A stretch of DNA of 64,000 bases from Panulirus ornatus (GCF_036320965.1 NC_092264.1:15552275-15616274); one strand, 5' to 3'; shown: positions 22,861 to 35,876, numbered from the stretch's first letter. Notes: generated by a model not told the origin, from the letters alone. Numbers and translations: made by a program.

Positions 22861-23560
22861 GTCCCATAGCCTCTGAATGTGTGTTATCACCACCTGTTTC
22901 CCCTAGCTGGATGATGGTATTACGGACAAGCGTGGAAATTTTTATTTTAGTTTTTTCATTATCAACATTTCTTCATTTCTTATCCTCAAATTATTTTGTG
23001 TAAACAATGCTGCTGCTCAATCTTTATTAAAGATTAGTAAAGATAATTTTCATTAGCTTGAGAGAAATGAGGAGCTTGAGAGAAATGAGGAAGTAGAATT
23101 GGTGTATTTCTATCTCACTCTCTTTTAGTATTCCTTTTATACCAGATGGTCAAGTTTAGGGCCGGGTTTTTGACCCTACCACGTCGTGGCCACTGTATAA
23201 CTAGAAAGGTTATTAGGCTATTAGGGCTAAGAAGGAACTAAGTCGTTGTCAGTCAGTAGTTAGGGACGTGATCCTTAAGGCTACAGTAGGTTCTGATGAC
23301 GTGGAATCCACTAAAGGTCCCATGTGTGCGACGAAAGACCATAGGAAATGAATCTATATTGGTTACCCCCCACAAATTTGTGGGGAAAGAAAACGGACAC
23401 ATAGATCACAATAACAACGGAACGCGTCGTAGTGAAATGTTACGCTGCTGGACCGTAGAGTTTCGCGGGTCAACTGTTGTTGCTGCTGCTGCTTCTTACG
23501 CCGGACCTGGTCACAGGCGGCCTAGCAGGACCGACTACGCGCTACGAATACGCCGGACGA
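22861..23560. other. no recognisable gene
   Basis: AT-rich at 22,930-23,060, with a short direct duplication (gcttgagagaaatgagga) at about 23,058-23,093. Nothing else recognised. Confidence 0.45.
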
Positions 23561-23867
23561 TGTTAGGAGAGAGTCTTGGCAGAAAGGGTAAAGGAATGGA
23601 AAAAGGGAAGGATGAACATGGAGGAGGGGAGGTTCAGTGGAAGAGAATAGACGAAAGATGGAAGCGAATCCCACGTCTTAGGTGTTTCCGAGGTGGGAAG
23701 GAGGAGGCGTCATTACAGTTAATCCTTGAGTACACGGACTCCCACACACAAACTGTGGGAAGCAGCAGCCAAACACGTACCACAGTGCCAACCCTTAGGG
23801 CTTTGGACTCTTGCCAACAACTCGCGAACACAATGGCCAAAGTAATACCTATAGACTACGGAGAGAG

Positions 23868-23935
<68 letters not shown>

Positions 23936-24315
23936 CAAACACTGCGGTGTACGGAGAGAGAGGGAGGGTCGAAGAGAGGTGATGCCAGGAGAATTGATGA
24001 GGCGGGGAGGCTTACGACTCCACTCTAGTTCATAGAGAGGTGGAGGATGAGCCACCCCAGGTGTGCGAGCAGTGTTCGACACGGGGGGCGGCGGCGGGGG
24101 TGAAGATCACACCCCTGTAGGTATGACATAAGCTGCTCACAAGGAAAAATAATTACGGTTCCTGCACAACACTCTCAGCTCTGTGGGGAGGAGGAGGCTC
24201 TGTTATGCTGATTATACCAGGGTTACGCCGACGGAGTGGAGGGTATGGCTATGGCCAGGTTAATACGGGATTGAATTGCGGTGTTTTGAAACTGAGCGGA
24301 GGGAAAGAGACGATG
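23561..24315 (+). repeat. GA-tract-associated interspersed repeat, copy 2
   Basis: Longest visible copy. Left of the GA tract it shares the gaggaggcgtcattacagttaatcc, cacaaactgtgggaagcagcag and aatacctatagactac blocks with copies 1 and 3. Right of it, it shares gaattgatgag, acgactccactct, gctgctcacaaggaaaaat, ggagtggaggg and gggattgaattg with copy 3 (40,505-40,800). No protein motif is seen in any frame. Confidence 0.75.
23862..23932. repeat. (GA)n microsatellite
   Basis: About 70 bp of GA dinucleotide inside GA-associated repeat copy 2. Confidence 0.98.
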
Positions 24316-24701
24316 TTTCCTTATACTTCAAATGGCGAATTAGTCTCTATGAACACGTGAGATTACAGCCTCAAATTCCAGCTGGACGAAAGTGTCAGAG
24401 GAGAAATAAGTTCCATATGACGAATGATAAAGCTTGTACTACATACCACACGATCTGAATCCAAGAGTGTTGGAATTCAATCCCATGGTCATTATAAGTG
24501 CCAGAGACCAGACGGGATTTCTTGAGTCATAATCAAAATAGTGGAGACCACGTAATGAGCAGGAGTCGGGGAGAGGTGAGCTCCACCCTGACTTAATTGG
24601 CTTGCATATGCGATGGAAAATGCGAGTGTGTTTTGAGAGTGGTCTTGGTAGGGGTTTACGGCGTCTGGGTTGTGGCTGTGGAGGGTGTGTGAGGAGTGGT
24701 G

Positions 24702-24703
<2 letters not shown>
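24316..24703. other. no recognisable gene
   Basis: Unique-looking. Nothing recognised. Confidence 0.4.
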
Positions 24704-24742
<39 letters not shown>

Positions 24743-24748
24743 TGTGTC
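24704..24748. repeat. (GT)n microsatellite
   Basis: About 45 bp of GT dinucleotide with one interruption. Confidence 0.96.
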
Positions 24749-25312
24749 TGATTCTAGGTAGGATGTGGGTCACAGGTTCCCTGGATTTTAGGCTTCCGTG
24801 TCCGGCAAGGAGGTGGTAGTTGTGGTAGTGGGTGCTAGTGGATGCCACTGAGTTTGGTTGTGGTAGTTCGTGGTGGAGACAGAAACGTGTGTTGGTGGGT
24901 AGTTGGACTCAGTGGGATCAGGGGCCGTTGGTGATGGGTCCCGGTGTTGTGGCACTGGCTAGTCATAACGGAGGCAGTTGTAATATGTGTTCGAGGTAGT
25001 GGTAATGAGACGCCGGTGATAGTGGTAGCTTTTGAGGGGTGTCGTGGTTGTAATCAGTTGTGCTGGAGGAAGTCATGGTGATTCTGTCGGTTTTCGGACA
25101 AGTGCTTGTAGTGTGTGATGGTACATGGTAGTGGTGCGGACGACCGCTGTGGTAGCGCTGTGAGCTGTTCAAGTGGTAGGTGTGTGGTGGAAGTTATGGT
25201 CGTCGTTGCTGTGTTGGTATGATTGTGTTGGTGGGTGTGTGTGGTCGACAGGTGCGGTCGTAAACACCAGGGCGCTTCCATGATGAGACGATAGGTCGGA
25301 GTAAGAAAGCTC

Positions 25313-25314
<2 letters not shown>
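24749..25314 (+). other. GT-rich stretch, possible decayed minisatellite
   Basis: Enriched in gtggtagtgg-type words on the + strand without a fixed period. No gene recognised. Confidence 0.4.

Positions 25315-25376
<62 letters not shown>
25315..25376. repeat. (TA)n microsatellite, LINE insertion site
   Basis: About 60 bp of TA dinucleotide. The truncated LINE begins exactly at its right end. Confidence 0.98.
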
Positions 25377-26790
<1,414 letters not shown>

Positions 26791-26984
26791 CATAGCGTGT
26801 TCATGGAATGGTCGATTCCGAGAGCGGCACTGGTCGACTGGCAGCCCCTAAACCATTGATGTAGGTAGAACGCTGGAAACAAGAGGAGGTGGCAAGTAGC
26901 AGCATTCGGTAGGAATGAGCATCATGTTCTAAAAGCATCCAATATCACAAAGCATGGGTCTCACACCGTGTGATGCCAATGGTA

Positions 26985-27215
26985 TGAAGTGTGGAGAATA
27001 AGTGAAATTCAAGCTGTGTGGAGGATAATGGTTTGAGGTCCTGTGTTGCAGGCAATGGTACATTCCTATACGGATCTGGCATCATTGTTAGGTTATGTGT
27101 TTACTGGGGAGATGACACTTCGTGTGTCTGGTATAAAGTGTAGGGACAAGGATAAAGCCTTTGGGTACCCCACCGTCGATGGTGGAAATGGAGTGAGATC
27201 CGTTTACCATTGTCA
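26985..27215 (-). pseudogene. decayed Jockey-type reverse transcriptase fragment
   Basis: The minus strand translates as GGVPKGFILVPTLYTRHT, aligning with the Jockey block GVPQGSVLGPTLY. Then comes a short stretch (LPSKHIT) and stops where the YADD box should be, followed by a Gln-rich then aromatic stretch. It has multiple stops and catalytic loss. It is distinct from the fragments at 6.9 and 41.0 kb (PTLY rather than PTLF), so it is probably a different subfamily. Confidence 0.65.
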
Positions 27216-27283
27216 GTAATACTGCATTAGCACGGAGAGAGATCCTCCTGGTGGTTTCAATCGAGAAAGGTTAGAATGAAGAA

Positions 27284-27289
<6 letters not shown>
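27216..27289. other. flank of decayed RT
   Basis: Short unique flank leading into the GA tract. Nothing further recognised. Confidence 0.35.

Positions 27290-27353
<64 letters not shown>
27290..27353. repeat. (GA)n microsatellite
   Basis: About 64 bp of GA dinucleotide. Confidence 0.98.
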
Positions 27354-27356
<3 letters not shown>

Positions 27357-27870
27357 CCAGGTGCCAGACTCTGCCCAAAAAGCCGCAGAGACCTAGAGAG
27401 CAGTAAGAATCATTGGGTGTTTTCAAGGACAAGAGCTGTTGTCGTCGGATCCGCCATGTCTTCTTCGCCTGGAACGGACCCGTGTTTGATATAGACCAGT
27501 TTTCTTTGCGAGGAGCAGCGTCAACATTCTAATCCCCTGGTTGGAAAAAGATCTGCTTCAGTTGGGTGTGGAAAAGGGGGGAGGAGGAGGAGGTTTGGTG
27601 TGGTCGGTCACCCTCCTGAAGAAAACGAGATTCATCAGTTCCTCCCAAGGGGAGTCGGTCCTTTGTACAAATCCAAAATCGAAAATCTGGAAAGCCCTCT
27701 GGAAGACTTGGGTCAATTCTGAGACGATTATCTTCAAAACTCTGCGGTGATCTGTACCATCACCAAGTGAGGGAGGACCAACCAGGACTCATTTGCGTGT
27801 GTGATAACGCATAGGTTCGGGGCATAGTGCCATCTTGTGAGCTACTGTATCTGCACAGAATACTCACAAG
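27354..27870. other. no recognisable gene
   Basis: Unique-looking. An open frame at 27,541-27,750 has no recognised domain. Confidence 0.4.
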
Positions 27871-28195
27871 AACGCTGATGGTGACGGTGGTGTGTGGAGG
27901 TGATGGTGACGGTGATGTGTGGAGGTGATGGTGACGGTGGTGTGTGGAGGTGATGGTGACGGTGGTGTGTGGAGGTGATGGTGACGGTGATGTGTGGAGG
28001 GGATGGTGTGTGGTGGTGTGTGGAGATGATGGTGTGTGGTGGTGAGTGGAGGTGATCGTGTGTGGTGGTGTGTGGAGGTGATGGTGTGTGTGGTGTGTGG
28101 AGGTGATGGTGTGTGGTGGTGTGTGGAGGGGATGGTGTGTGTGGTGTGTGGAGGGGATGGTGACGGTGGTGTGTGGAGGTGATGGTGTGTGGTGG
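27871..28195 (+). repeat. GT-rich minisatellite, mixed 14/28-bp period
   Basis: Tandem units of gtggtgtgtggaggtgatggt with a gacggt or gtgt linker, about 14 copies with variable spacing. Confidence 0.92.
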
Positions 28196-28440
28196 TGGCG
28201 CGCGGCGGCGGCGGAGGAGGAGGAGGAGGAGGAGGAGGGGGCCAGGCCAGTAGCAGCAGGAGGTGGTGGTGGTGGAGGTGGCAGAGGGCAGCGCCAGTTA
28301 CCTGTGTGGTGGTGGCGCGGCAACAGGTGGTGGAGAGGCAAGGCCCCCAGGTGGCGCGGACCGAACACCCCCCCACCTCCTCCCAGCTCTTACTCGCTCG
28401 CTCTGCCACCGCTCCACACGACCATAGACCCGCGTGTGGT
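28190..28440. other. GC/CpG-rich segment
   Basis: A dense GC patch next to the minisatellite: gcgcgcggcggcggcgg, then (GGA)n, then GGT/GGA-rich sequence and several CpGs to about 28,390. It could be a promoter or 5' exon, or only an expanded trinucleotide tract. No initiator or open frame decides it. Confidence 0.35.
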
Positions 28441-28885
28441 TCATGCTGGTGGGCCAGTCTTGCGGTCAGGGCCAGTGGTCAGCTGGCGGGCCATAGTGGT
28501 CAGCTGGTGGGCTAGCCTTACTTTAAGGGCCATAGTGGTCAGCTAGTGGGCCAGCCTTATGATCACAGCCACTGGCCTTCGTAAGTGCCTCGCCAAGGGT
28601 CAGGGCAAGTAGTCAGCTTAAGGGCCACCCTTAGGATAAGGGCTATCCTAGGAATAAGGGCCAGTAGTCAGCTCAAGGACCATCCACAGGGCCAGAGCCA
28701 AGGCCAACATCAACCCAAGGACCAGGGCCAGCCCAAGGGCCAGTTACCAGCTCAAGGGCCAGGACCAAGGCGAGCCTAAAGGGCCAGGACTAAGGCAAGC
28801 TCAAGGGCCAGGCCAGGGCCAACTCAAGGGCCAGGACCAAGGCTAGCTCAAGGGCCAGGCCAGGGCCAACTTAAGGGCCATCCTG
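28441..28885 (+). repeat. AGGGCCA-word tandem repeat, diverged
   Basis: Loose tandem array in two parts. The first uses gggccatagtggtcagct units (28,450-28,580), then caagggccaggaccaaggc-type units (28,670-28,880). The spacing is irregular, so it is an old array. Confidence 0.85.
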
Positions 28886-28904
28886 GTATTGGAGCAATAT
28901 TGAC

Positions 28905-29330
28905 ATTAGGTGAGTAGTGTAGTGGGTTGTAACACAAGGTTGTGACGGTGGGTTGTAACACAAGGTTGTGACGGTGGTTTGTACCACAAGGTTGTGATAT
29001 TGGGATATGACACATGGTTGTGATGGTGGGTTGTAACACAAGGTTGTGATGATGGGTTGTAACACAAGGTTGTGATGGTGGGTTGTAACACAAAGTTGTG
29101 ACGGTGGGTTGTAACAAGACTTTGACGGTGGGTTGTAACAAGGTTGTGATGGGGTTATAACAAAGTTGTGACGGTGGGTTTTAGCACAAAGTTGTGATTA
29201 GGTTGTAACAAGGTTGTGACGGTTCGTTGTAGCTCAAGGTTGTGACTGGGTTATAACGCAAGGTTGTGGCGGTGAGTTGCAACAATGTTTTGACGGTGGG
29301 TTGTAACACGGAAGGTTGCCACGTTGAGTT
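28905..29330 (+). repeat. 26-bp minisatellite, diverged
   Basis: Units of gttgtgacggtgggttgtaacacaag type, period about 26 bp with indels, about 15 copies. Confidence 0.9.
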
Positions 29331-29384
29331 TTAACATAGGAGGTTGTGATGGTAAGGTGTCACACAAAATGTTATAGTGGTTGG

Positions 29385-29655
29385 GTGTAATACAAGATTT
29401 GTAATTGTGGGTTGTAACACAGGGTGATCGTGGGTTGTAACACAGGGTGATTGTGGGTTGTAACACAGGGTGATTGTGGGTTGTAACACAGGGTGATTGT
29501 GGGTTGTAACACAGGGTGATCGTGGGTTGTAACACAGGGTGATTGTGGGTTGTAACACAGGGTGATCGTGGGTTGTAACACAGGGTGATCGTGGGTTGTA
29601 ACACAGGGTGATTGTGGGTTGTAACAGAGGGTGATCGTGGGTTGTAACACAGGAG
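29385..29655 (+). repeat. 23-bp minisatellite, homogenised
   Basis: A clean inner array, gggtgattgtgggttgtaacaca, with a 23-bp period (the taacacaggg motif starts at 29,461 and 29,484) and mainly a gatTg/gatCg variant. It seems to have expanded from a shortened unit of the neighbouring 26-bp repeat, with which it shares gggttgtaacaca. Decayed units continue to about 29,815. Confidence 0.95.
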
Positions 29656-29859
29656 ATTGTGACGGTAAGTTCGACATACAAATACAAGGTTTTGTCTGTG
29701 GGTTGTAACGCAGAAGGCTGTGGTAGTGGATTGTAACACTCAAAAAAAGAAAAAGGTTGTGACTGTAGGTTGTAAGCCACAAGGTTGTGATGGTGGGTTG
29801 TAGCGCAAGGTTGTGTTTCACATCTGTTAAGTGTGACCGAAGCAGATGGTTAAAGGTCT

Positions 29860-29882
29860 CGTGTGTGTGTGTGTGTGTGTTG
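29860..29882. repeat. short (GT)n
   Basis: About 22 bp of GT dinucleotide. The 350 bp that follow, to 30,235, are unique-looking. Confidence 0.9.
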
Positions 29883-30235
29883 TGTTGTGAACGTGTTCTC
29901 CAATCGTTATCTCTGTTATCTGTCCCTTGTTAACCGGACCATCTTCTAATTAGCCTGAAGTTTCCTCCTGTGATGTGATTGGGTGTCTATGGCCGTTCGA
30001 GTGATTTGCCTCATCGGTGTGTAGCGACTTAGCGAAACCAGCTATCATAGCGGATGAGCGCTATGGAGTAGGGGGAAATACGACGCGTCAACTTGATAGC
30101 AGCGGAGGGAAGTGAGTGTCTCACGCGAGGGAGGGAGGCGTGATGGACGGGTGGGCTGCAGGGCAAAGGACAGGAGACCTGTGCCTTCCCACGGTCGGAA
30201 GCAGCACACTTAGGCTCTCTCGTGACCAGGGAATG

Positions 30236-30510
30236 GATCCCTTCCACCTCCACCGCTTCAGCCCTTCCACCTTCACCACTTGAACCCCTCCACCTTCACT
30301 ACCTGAACCCTTCCACCTTCACCACTTGAGCTTCTCCACCTCCACCACTTGAATCCCCTCCACTTCCACCGCTTGAGCTTCTCCACCTTCACCACTTGAA
30401 ACCCTCCACCTTCACTACTTGAACCCCTCCACCTTCACCACTTGAGCTTCTCCACCTCCACCACTTCAACCCCTCCACCTCCACCACTTCAACCCCACCA
30501 CCTCCACCAC
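30236..30510. repeat. C-rich 24/30-bp minisatellite
   Basis: Units of ccaccttcaccacttgaacccctc and variants (gcttctcc, cctccacc), about 11 copies. C/T-rich on the + strand, the opposite of most arrays in this window. A short echo (ggtatctccccaccttc) follows at 30,619-30,690. Confidence 0.92.
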
Positions 30511-30699
30511 TTACCCTGACGTGGCCCCTTACCCTTCACCACCATCACCACTCATGTCCCCACCCTTCACCTCGACACGTACCATAACCAGAGCTTGGAC
30601 CACCATTCCCCTGGTCCAGGTATCTCCCCACCTTCCACCCTCGTCCAGGTATCTCCCCACCTTCTCCCTCGTCCAGGTATCTCCCCCGTTGTGTAGTTC

Positions 30700-31778
30700 C
30701 AGGAGAAGGGGGCAAAGGTTTTCGACCTTGATCATCGAACTGGAAACTACAATAGTTAAGATTGACAAAGACGTAACGACCGCAAGGTGGTTTGAAAGTG
30801 GTTCAAAGCCCCAGGTAAGGAGGGAGGGGAAAGATACGTGACCTGAAAGATACGTGGCCTGTGATGGCCAGTAATGGGGGCCAGATACTGGGAAATGAAT
30901 AGTGTGTCTCTCTCTCTTTGCCAGGGTTCCTCTGGTCAGCCATCTGAACAAAGAGTTCTGCAGTGGGAATAAAACAGGGAGGAGGAGGAGGATGCTGTGT
31001 CACAAACCACAGTGGTTTAGAGGTGGACGAACCTGGAGCCTTATGCTTAGCAAAATTCTTAAAGTTAAGTAAAATTCTTTGTTAAGCATACTTAAGCATT
31101 CTAAGACGTTTTCTGCATACGGCCCCTGATGCCTAAGGTATTGGATGTAGTTAGGGACAGTATCGAAGCGACTGGAGGAATTTATAAGGCAGGTACGAAC
31201 AACATAGTTTGGCGTAGATGAGACGAAATTCTCTGCATGGACTGGCGTCTCATGAGAAATCACAAGACCCATGAGACTATAGTTACCATGACACCATAGC
31301 CATCATGACAATGTAGCCAAAATGAGAATGTGGTTACCTCATGAATGTGTAGTCACCACGTAGTGACATGGCTGCTACGTAGGTGCGATGTAGGATCTGT
31401 AGTTTGAAGCCGAGTGAGGTGGTGTATGTGGGCAGAGGTCAGGATGTTGGCTGAGTATTTGCGGGACGTGTTTAGCCACGAAGGAGGATCTCTTATAGTA
31501 AGGATGTGCGTGTGAACAAGGTTAGAACGACAAGGCTACGCTGGGCATTGGGAGACATTAAAGAGCTGTTTAGCTGGTCTAGTTCAAGCATTGATCGTCT
31601 GGGTTCAGAGATTCGGCCGTTCGTCACACTTGTACGTGAGGAAATGCGATCGCCAGATGAGGTTGTGGTCAGGTCAGGGTTGGGGAGGTCAGGGAAACAG
31701 CGAGGTACAATGCAGAGGTGAATTGAAGCCAATTTGTAGAATGCCGATCATCATATATCAAGATCATTGCATCATTTG

Positions 31779-31779
<1 letters not shown>
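30700..31779. other. no intact gene; small inverted-repeat patch
   Basis: Unique-looking apart from 31,035-31,130, where imperfect inverted repeats (tatgcttagcaaaattctta facing ttaagcatactta and gcatacggcccc facing ggagccttatgc) suggest a MITE-like remnant. No domain is recognised in the frame at 31,506-31,721. Confidence 0.35.

Positions 31780-31846
<67 letters not shown>
31780..31846. repeat. (TA)n microsatellite
   Basis: About 64 bp of TA dinucleotide. Confidence 0.98.
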
Positions 31847-32339
31847 GACATATCGAATGGATGACTGTGACGATCCATGGCGGAAAAATATGATTTTACG
31901 CGAAGAAATTCTAATGGAAATGACCCGAAGCGATAATCACTAGGGTTTTCAACAGCCCTCTCATTAAACTGGGATTTCCTTGCGTGGTGGGTATGCCCAG
32001 AGGGGAAATGGAACTTACAAAATGTTGCTTTTTAAATCGTATGTTTGACGAGACCCCGCGCGACCTAGCAAAAGTATCAGCTTTCGTGCCAACACCGGGG
32101 AAAAAAAAAAGGCTGTCATTAACTTCGTTTAATGTCATTGAAACGCTGGATAAAAATGGTCATAATATCGTAGGAAACTTGGGCAAAACTTACGTGTGGA
32201 GTAGAGAGAAAACGTGATAATACCAAACGCGAGATTAAACGAGATTTCGGTGAAAATGTCTTTGGATTTTAAGGGATGGAAATTAGATCAACTGATCTTT
32301 TAGGGGGGGATGGAAGTCCAGCTGAAGAGATGAGGTTAG
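31847..32339. other. no recognisable gene
   Basis: Unique-looking AT-rich sequence. Nothing recognised before the tRNA-SINE. Confidence 0.4.
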
Positions 32340-32490
32340 TGTTCCTGGTCGTGGTGTATTCACGGGTCGCCCGGGGTCGAACATGCATACGTTCGAATCT
32401 GGGTCCCGGCAGTTGTGGTTCACAGTCAATGCAGCTGTTCATCCTCCCATAGAGGCTGGTCAACAAATCGGGTACCTGACTTACACTAGG

Positions 32491-32491
<1 letters not shown>
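32340..32491 (+). mobile_element. tRNA-derived SINE (family 1), + strand, CA tail
   Basis: B box gttcgaatct at about 32,390, followed by the family body: cggcagttgtggttcacagtcaat, agctgttcatcctccca, aggctggtcaac, ggtacctgacttacactaggg. Unlike the copies at 2.5 and 7.9 kb it ends in a (CA)n rather than a (TA)n tract. Confidence 0.8.

Positions 32492-32535
<44 letters not shown>
32492..32535. repeat. (CA)n microsatellite
   Basis: About 44 bp of AC dinucleotide between the SINE and the LINE. The LINE's first base follows immediately. Confidence 0.98.
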
Positions 32536-32537
<2 letters not shown>

Positions 32538-34604
32538 GAAGTAAGGGGAGTGGGGGAGGAATGGGATGTATTTAGGGAATCAGTGATGGATTGCGCAAAA
32601 GATGCTTGTGGCATGAGAAGAGTGGGAGGTGGGTTGATTAGAAAGGGTAGTGAGTAATGGGATGAAGAAGTAAGAGTATTAGTGAAAGAGAAGAGAGAGG
32701 CATTTGGACGATTTTTGCAGGGAAAAAATGCAATTGAGTGGGAGATGTATAAAAGAAAGAGACAGGAGGTCAAGAGAAAGGTGCAAGAGGTGAAAAAAAG
32801 GGCAAATGAGAGTTGGGGTGAGAGAGTATCATTAAATTTTAGGGAGAATAAAAAGATGTTCTGGAAGGAGGTAAATAAAGTGCGTAAGACAAGGGAGCAA
32901 ATGGGAACTTCGGTGAAGGGCGCAAGTGGGGAGGTGATAACAAGTAGTGGTGATGTGAGAAGGAGATGGAGTGAGTATTTTGAAGGTTTGTTGAATGTGT
33001 TTGATGATAGAGTGGCAGATATAGGGTGTTTTGGTCGAGGTGGTGTGCAAAGTGAGAGGGTTAGGGAAAATGATTTGGTAAACAGAGAAGAGGTAGTGAA
33101 AGCTTTGCGGAAGATGAAAGCCGGCAAGGCAGCAGGTTTGGATGGTATTGCAGTGGAATTTATTAAAAAAGGGGGTGACTGTATTGTTGACTGGTTGGTA
33201 AGGTTATTTAATGTATGTATGACTCATGGTGAGGTGCCTGAGGATTGGCGGAATGCGTGCATAGTGCCATTGTACAAAGGCAAAGGGGATAAGAGTGAGT
33301 GCTCAAATTACAGAGGTATAAGTTTGTTGAGTATTCCTGGTAAATTATATGGGAGGGTATGGATTGAGAGGGTGAAGGCATGTACAGAGCATCAGATTGG
33401 GGAAGAGCAGTGTGGTTTTAGAAGTGGTAGAGGATGTGTGGATCAGGTGTTTGCTTTGAAGAATGTATGTGAGAAATACTTAGAAAAGCAAATGGATTTG
33501 TATGTAGCATTTATGGATCTGGAGAAGGCATATGATAGAGTTGATAGAGATGCTCTGTGGAAGGTATTAAGAATATATGGTGTGGGAGGAAAGTTGTTAG
33601 AAGCAGTGAAAAGTTTTTATCGAGGAGGTAAGGCATGTGTACGTGTAGGAAGAGAGGAAAGTGATTGGTTCTCAGTGAATGTAGGTTTGCGGCAGGGGTG
33701 TGTGATGTCTCCATGGTTGTTTAATTTGTTTATGGATGGGGTTGTTAGGGAGGTAAATGCAAGAGTTTTGGAAAGAGGGGCAAGTATGAAGTCTGTTGGG
33801 GATGAGAGAGCTTGGGAAGTGAGTCAGTTGTTGTTCGCTGATGATACAGCGCTGGTGGCTGATTCATGTGAGAAACTGCAGAAGCTGGTGACTGAGTTTG
33901 GAAAAGTGTGTGGAAGAAGAAAGTTAAGAGTAAATGTGAATAAGAGCAAGGTTATTAGGTACAGTAGGGTTGAGGGTCAAGTCAATTGGGAGGTGAGTTT
34001 GAATGGAGAAAAACTGGAGGAAGTGAAGTGTTTTAGATATCTGGGAGTGGATCTGGCAGCGGATGGAACCATGGAAGCGGAAGTGGATCATAGGGTGGGG
34101 GAGGGGGCGAAAATCCTGGGGGCCTTGAAGAATGTGTGGAAGTCGAGAACATTATCTCGGAAAGCAAAAATGGGTATGTTTGAAGGAATAGTGGTTCCAA
34201 CAATGTTGTATGGTTGCGAGGCGTGGGCTATGGATAGAGTTGTGCGCAGGAGGATGGATGTGCTGGAAATGAGATGTTTGAGGACAATGTGTGGTGTGAG
34301 GTAGTTTGATCGAGTGAGTAACGTAAGGGTAAGAGAGATGTGTGGAAATAAAAAGAGCGTGGTTGAGAGAGCAGAAGAGGGTGTTTTGAAGTGGTTTGGG
34401 CACATGGAGAGGATGAGTGAGGAAAGATTGACCAAGAGGATATATGTGTCGGAGGTGGAGGGAACAAAGAGAAGAGGGAGACCAAATTGGAGGTGGAAAG
34501 ATGGAGTGAAAAAGATTTTGTGTGATCGGGGCCTGAGCATGCAGGAGGGTGAAAGGAGGGCAAGGAATAGAGTGTATTGGAGCGATGTGGTATACCGGGG
34601 TTGA
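32535..34604 (+). pseudogene. LINE reverse transcriptase with two nonsense codons
   Basis: In one frame from 32,535 to the TGA at 34,604, with TAA at 32,655-32,657 and TAG at 34,302-34,304. The open part between the stops is 540 codons from the Met at 32,682. RT blocks by that numbering: KAGKAAGLDG (about 146-155), SNYRGISLLS (208-217), GFRSGRG (about 247), DLEKAYD (279-285), RQGC (337-340) and the catalytic FADD (385-388). The TAG replaces a Trp codon (TGG) kept in copies A, D and E. At the TAA, the context (a Ser-Glu before and Trp-Asp-Glu-Glu after) suggests that a Trp was also lost. The start is unknown because the 5' end is missing. Confidence 0.9.
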
Positions 34605-34796
34605 CGTGCTGTCAGTGGATTGAAGCAGGGCATGTGAAGCGTCTGGGGTAAACCATGGAAAGCTGTGTAGGTATGTATATTTGCGTGTGTGGACGTATGT
34701 ATATACATGTGTATGGGGGGGGGGTTGGGCCATTTCTTTCGTCTGTTTCCTTGCGCTACCTCGCAAACGCGGGAGACAGCGACAAAGTATAATAAT

Positions 34797-34812
<16 letters not shown>
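32536..34812 (+). mobile_element. RTE-like LINE, longest copy (B), 5'-truncated
   Basis: Carries the linker before the RT, the complete RT domain, the C-terminal region, the 3' UTR (34,605-34,795) and a short A-rich tail with an ATAATAAAAA start. The endonuclease domain is missing because the copy starts in the linker at the (CA)n tract. It is followed by TA and by the inverted part of the next insertion (34,872). It serves as the reference for the other copies in the window. Confidence 0.95.
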
Positions 34813-34867
<55 letters not shown>

Positions 34868-34871
34868 ATTC
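34812..34871. repeat. (TA)n tract between LINE copies B and C1
   Basis: About 58 bp of TA with one TTTA interruption near 34,853. The next LINE insertion starts in it. Confidence 0.95.
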
Positions 34872-34996
34872 CTCTTAACTTTCTTCTTCCACACACTTTA
34901 CCAAACTCAGTCACCAGCTTCTGCAGTTTCTCACTTGAATCAGCCACCAGCGCTGTATCATCAGCGAACAACAACTGACTCACTCCCCAAGCACTC

Positions 34997-35869
34997 TCAT
35001 CCCCAACAGACTTCATACTTGCCCCTCTTTCCAAAACTCTTGCATTTTACCTCCCTAACAACCCCATCCATAAACAAATTAAACAACCATGGAGACATCA
35101 CACACCCCTGCCGCAAACCTACATTCACTGAGAACCAATCACTTTCCTCTCTTCCTACACGTACACATGCCTTACATCCTCGATAAAAACTTTTCACTGC
35201 TTCTAACAACTTTCCTCCCACACCATATATTCTTAATACCTTCCACAGAGCATCTCTATCAACTCTATCATATGCCTTCTCCAGATCCATAAATGCTACA
35301 TACAAATCCATTTGCTTTTCTAAGTATTTCTCACATACATTCTTCAAAGCAAACACCTGATCTACACATCCTCTACCACTTCTGAAACCACACTGCTCTT
35401 CCCTAATCTGATGCTCTGTACATGCCTTCACCCTCTCAATCAATACCCTCCCATATAATTTACCAGGAATACTCAACAAACTTATACCTCTGTAATTTGA
35501 GCACTCACTCTTATCCCCTTTGCCTTTGTACAATGGCACTATGCACGCATTCCGCCAATCCTCAGGCACCTCACCATGAGTCATACATACATTAAATAAC
35601 CTTACCAACCAGTCAACAATACAGTCACCCCCTTTTTTAATAAATTCCACTGCAATACCATCCAAACCTGCTGCCTTGCCGGCTTTCATCTTCCGCAAAG
35701 CTTTCACTACCTCTTCTCTGTTTACCAAATCATTTTCCCTAACCCTCTCACTTTGCACACCACCTCGACCAAAACACCCTATATCTGCCACTCTATCATC
35801 AAACACATTCAACAAACCTTCAAAATACTCACTCCATCTCCTTCTCACATCACCACTACTTGTTATCAC
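34997..35869 (-). pseudogene. inverted RT half of LINE copy C1, frameshifted
   Basis: The minus strand encodes the RT from MITSSGDVRRRW through KAGKAAGLDG, SNYRGISLLS, DLEKAYDRV and RQGCVMSPWLF. It then shifts frame at about 35,045-35,048, where one extra T occurs compared with unit 2 (tttt against ttt), and stops at 34,997 before the FADD box. FADD is still present in the shifted frame just beyond. Confidence 0.9.
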
Positions 35870-35876
35870 CTCCCCA

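Noticed and set aside
21980..22893. Long Trp/Val/Gly-rich plus frames and Thr/His/Pro-rich minus frames
   Set aside because: Produced by the stop-free 25-bp repeat. Every frame is open.
35089..35292. Repeated 67-codon frames starting METSHTPAANLHS at five places on the strand opposite the RT
   Set aside because: They are antisense shadows of the LINE reverse transcriptase, seen wherever that part of the LINE occurs.
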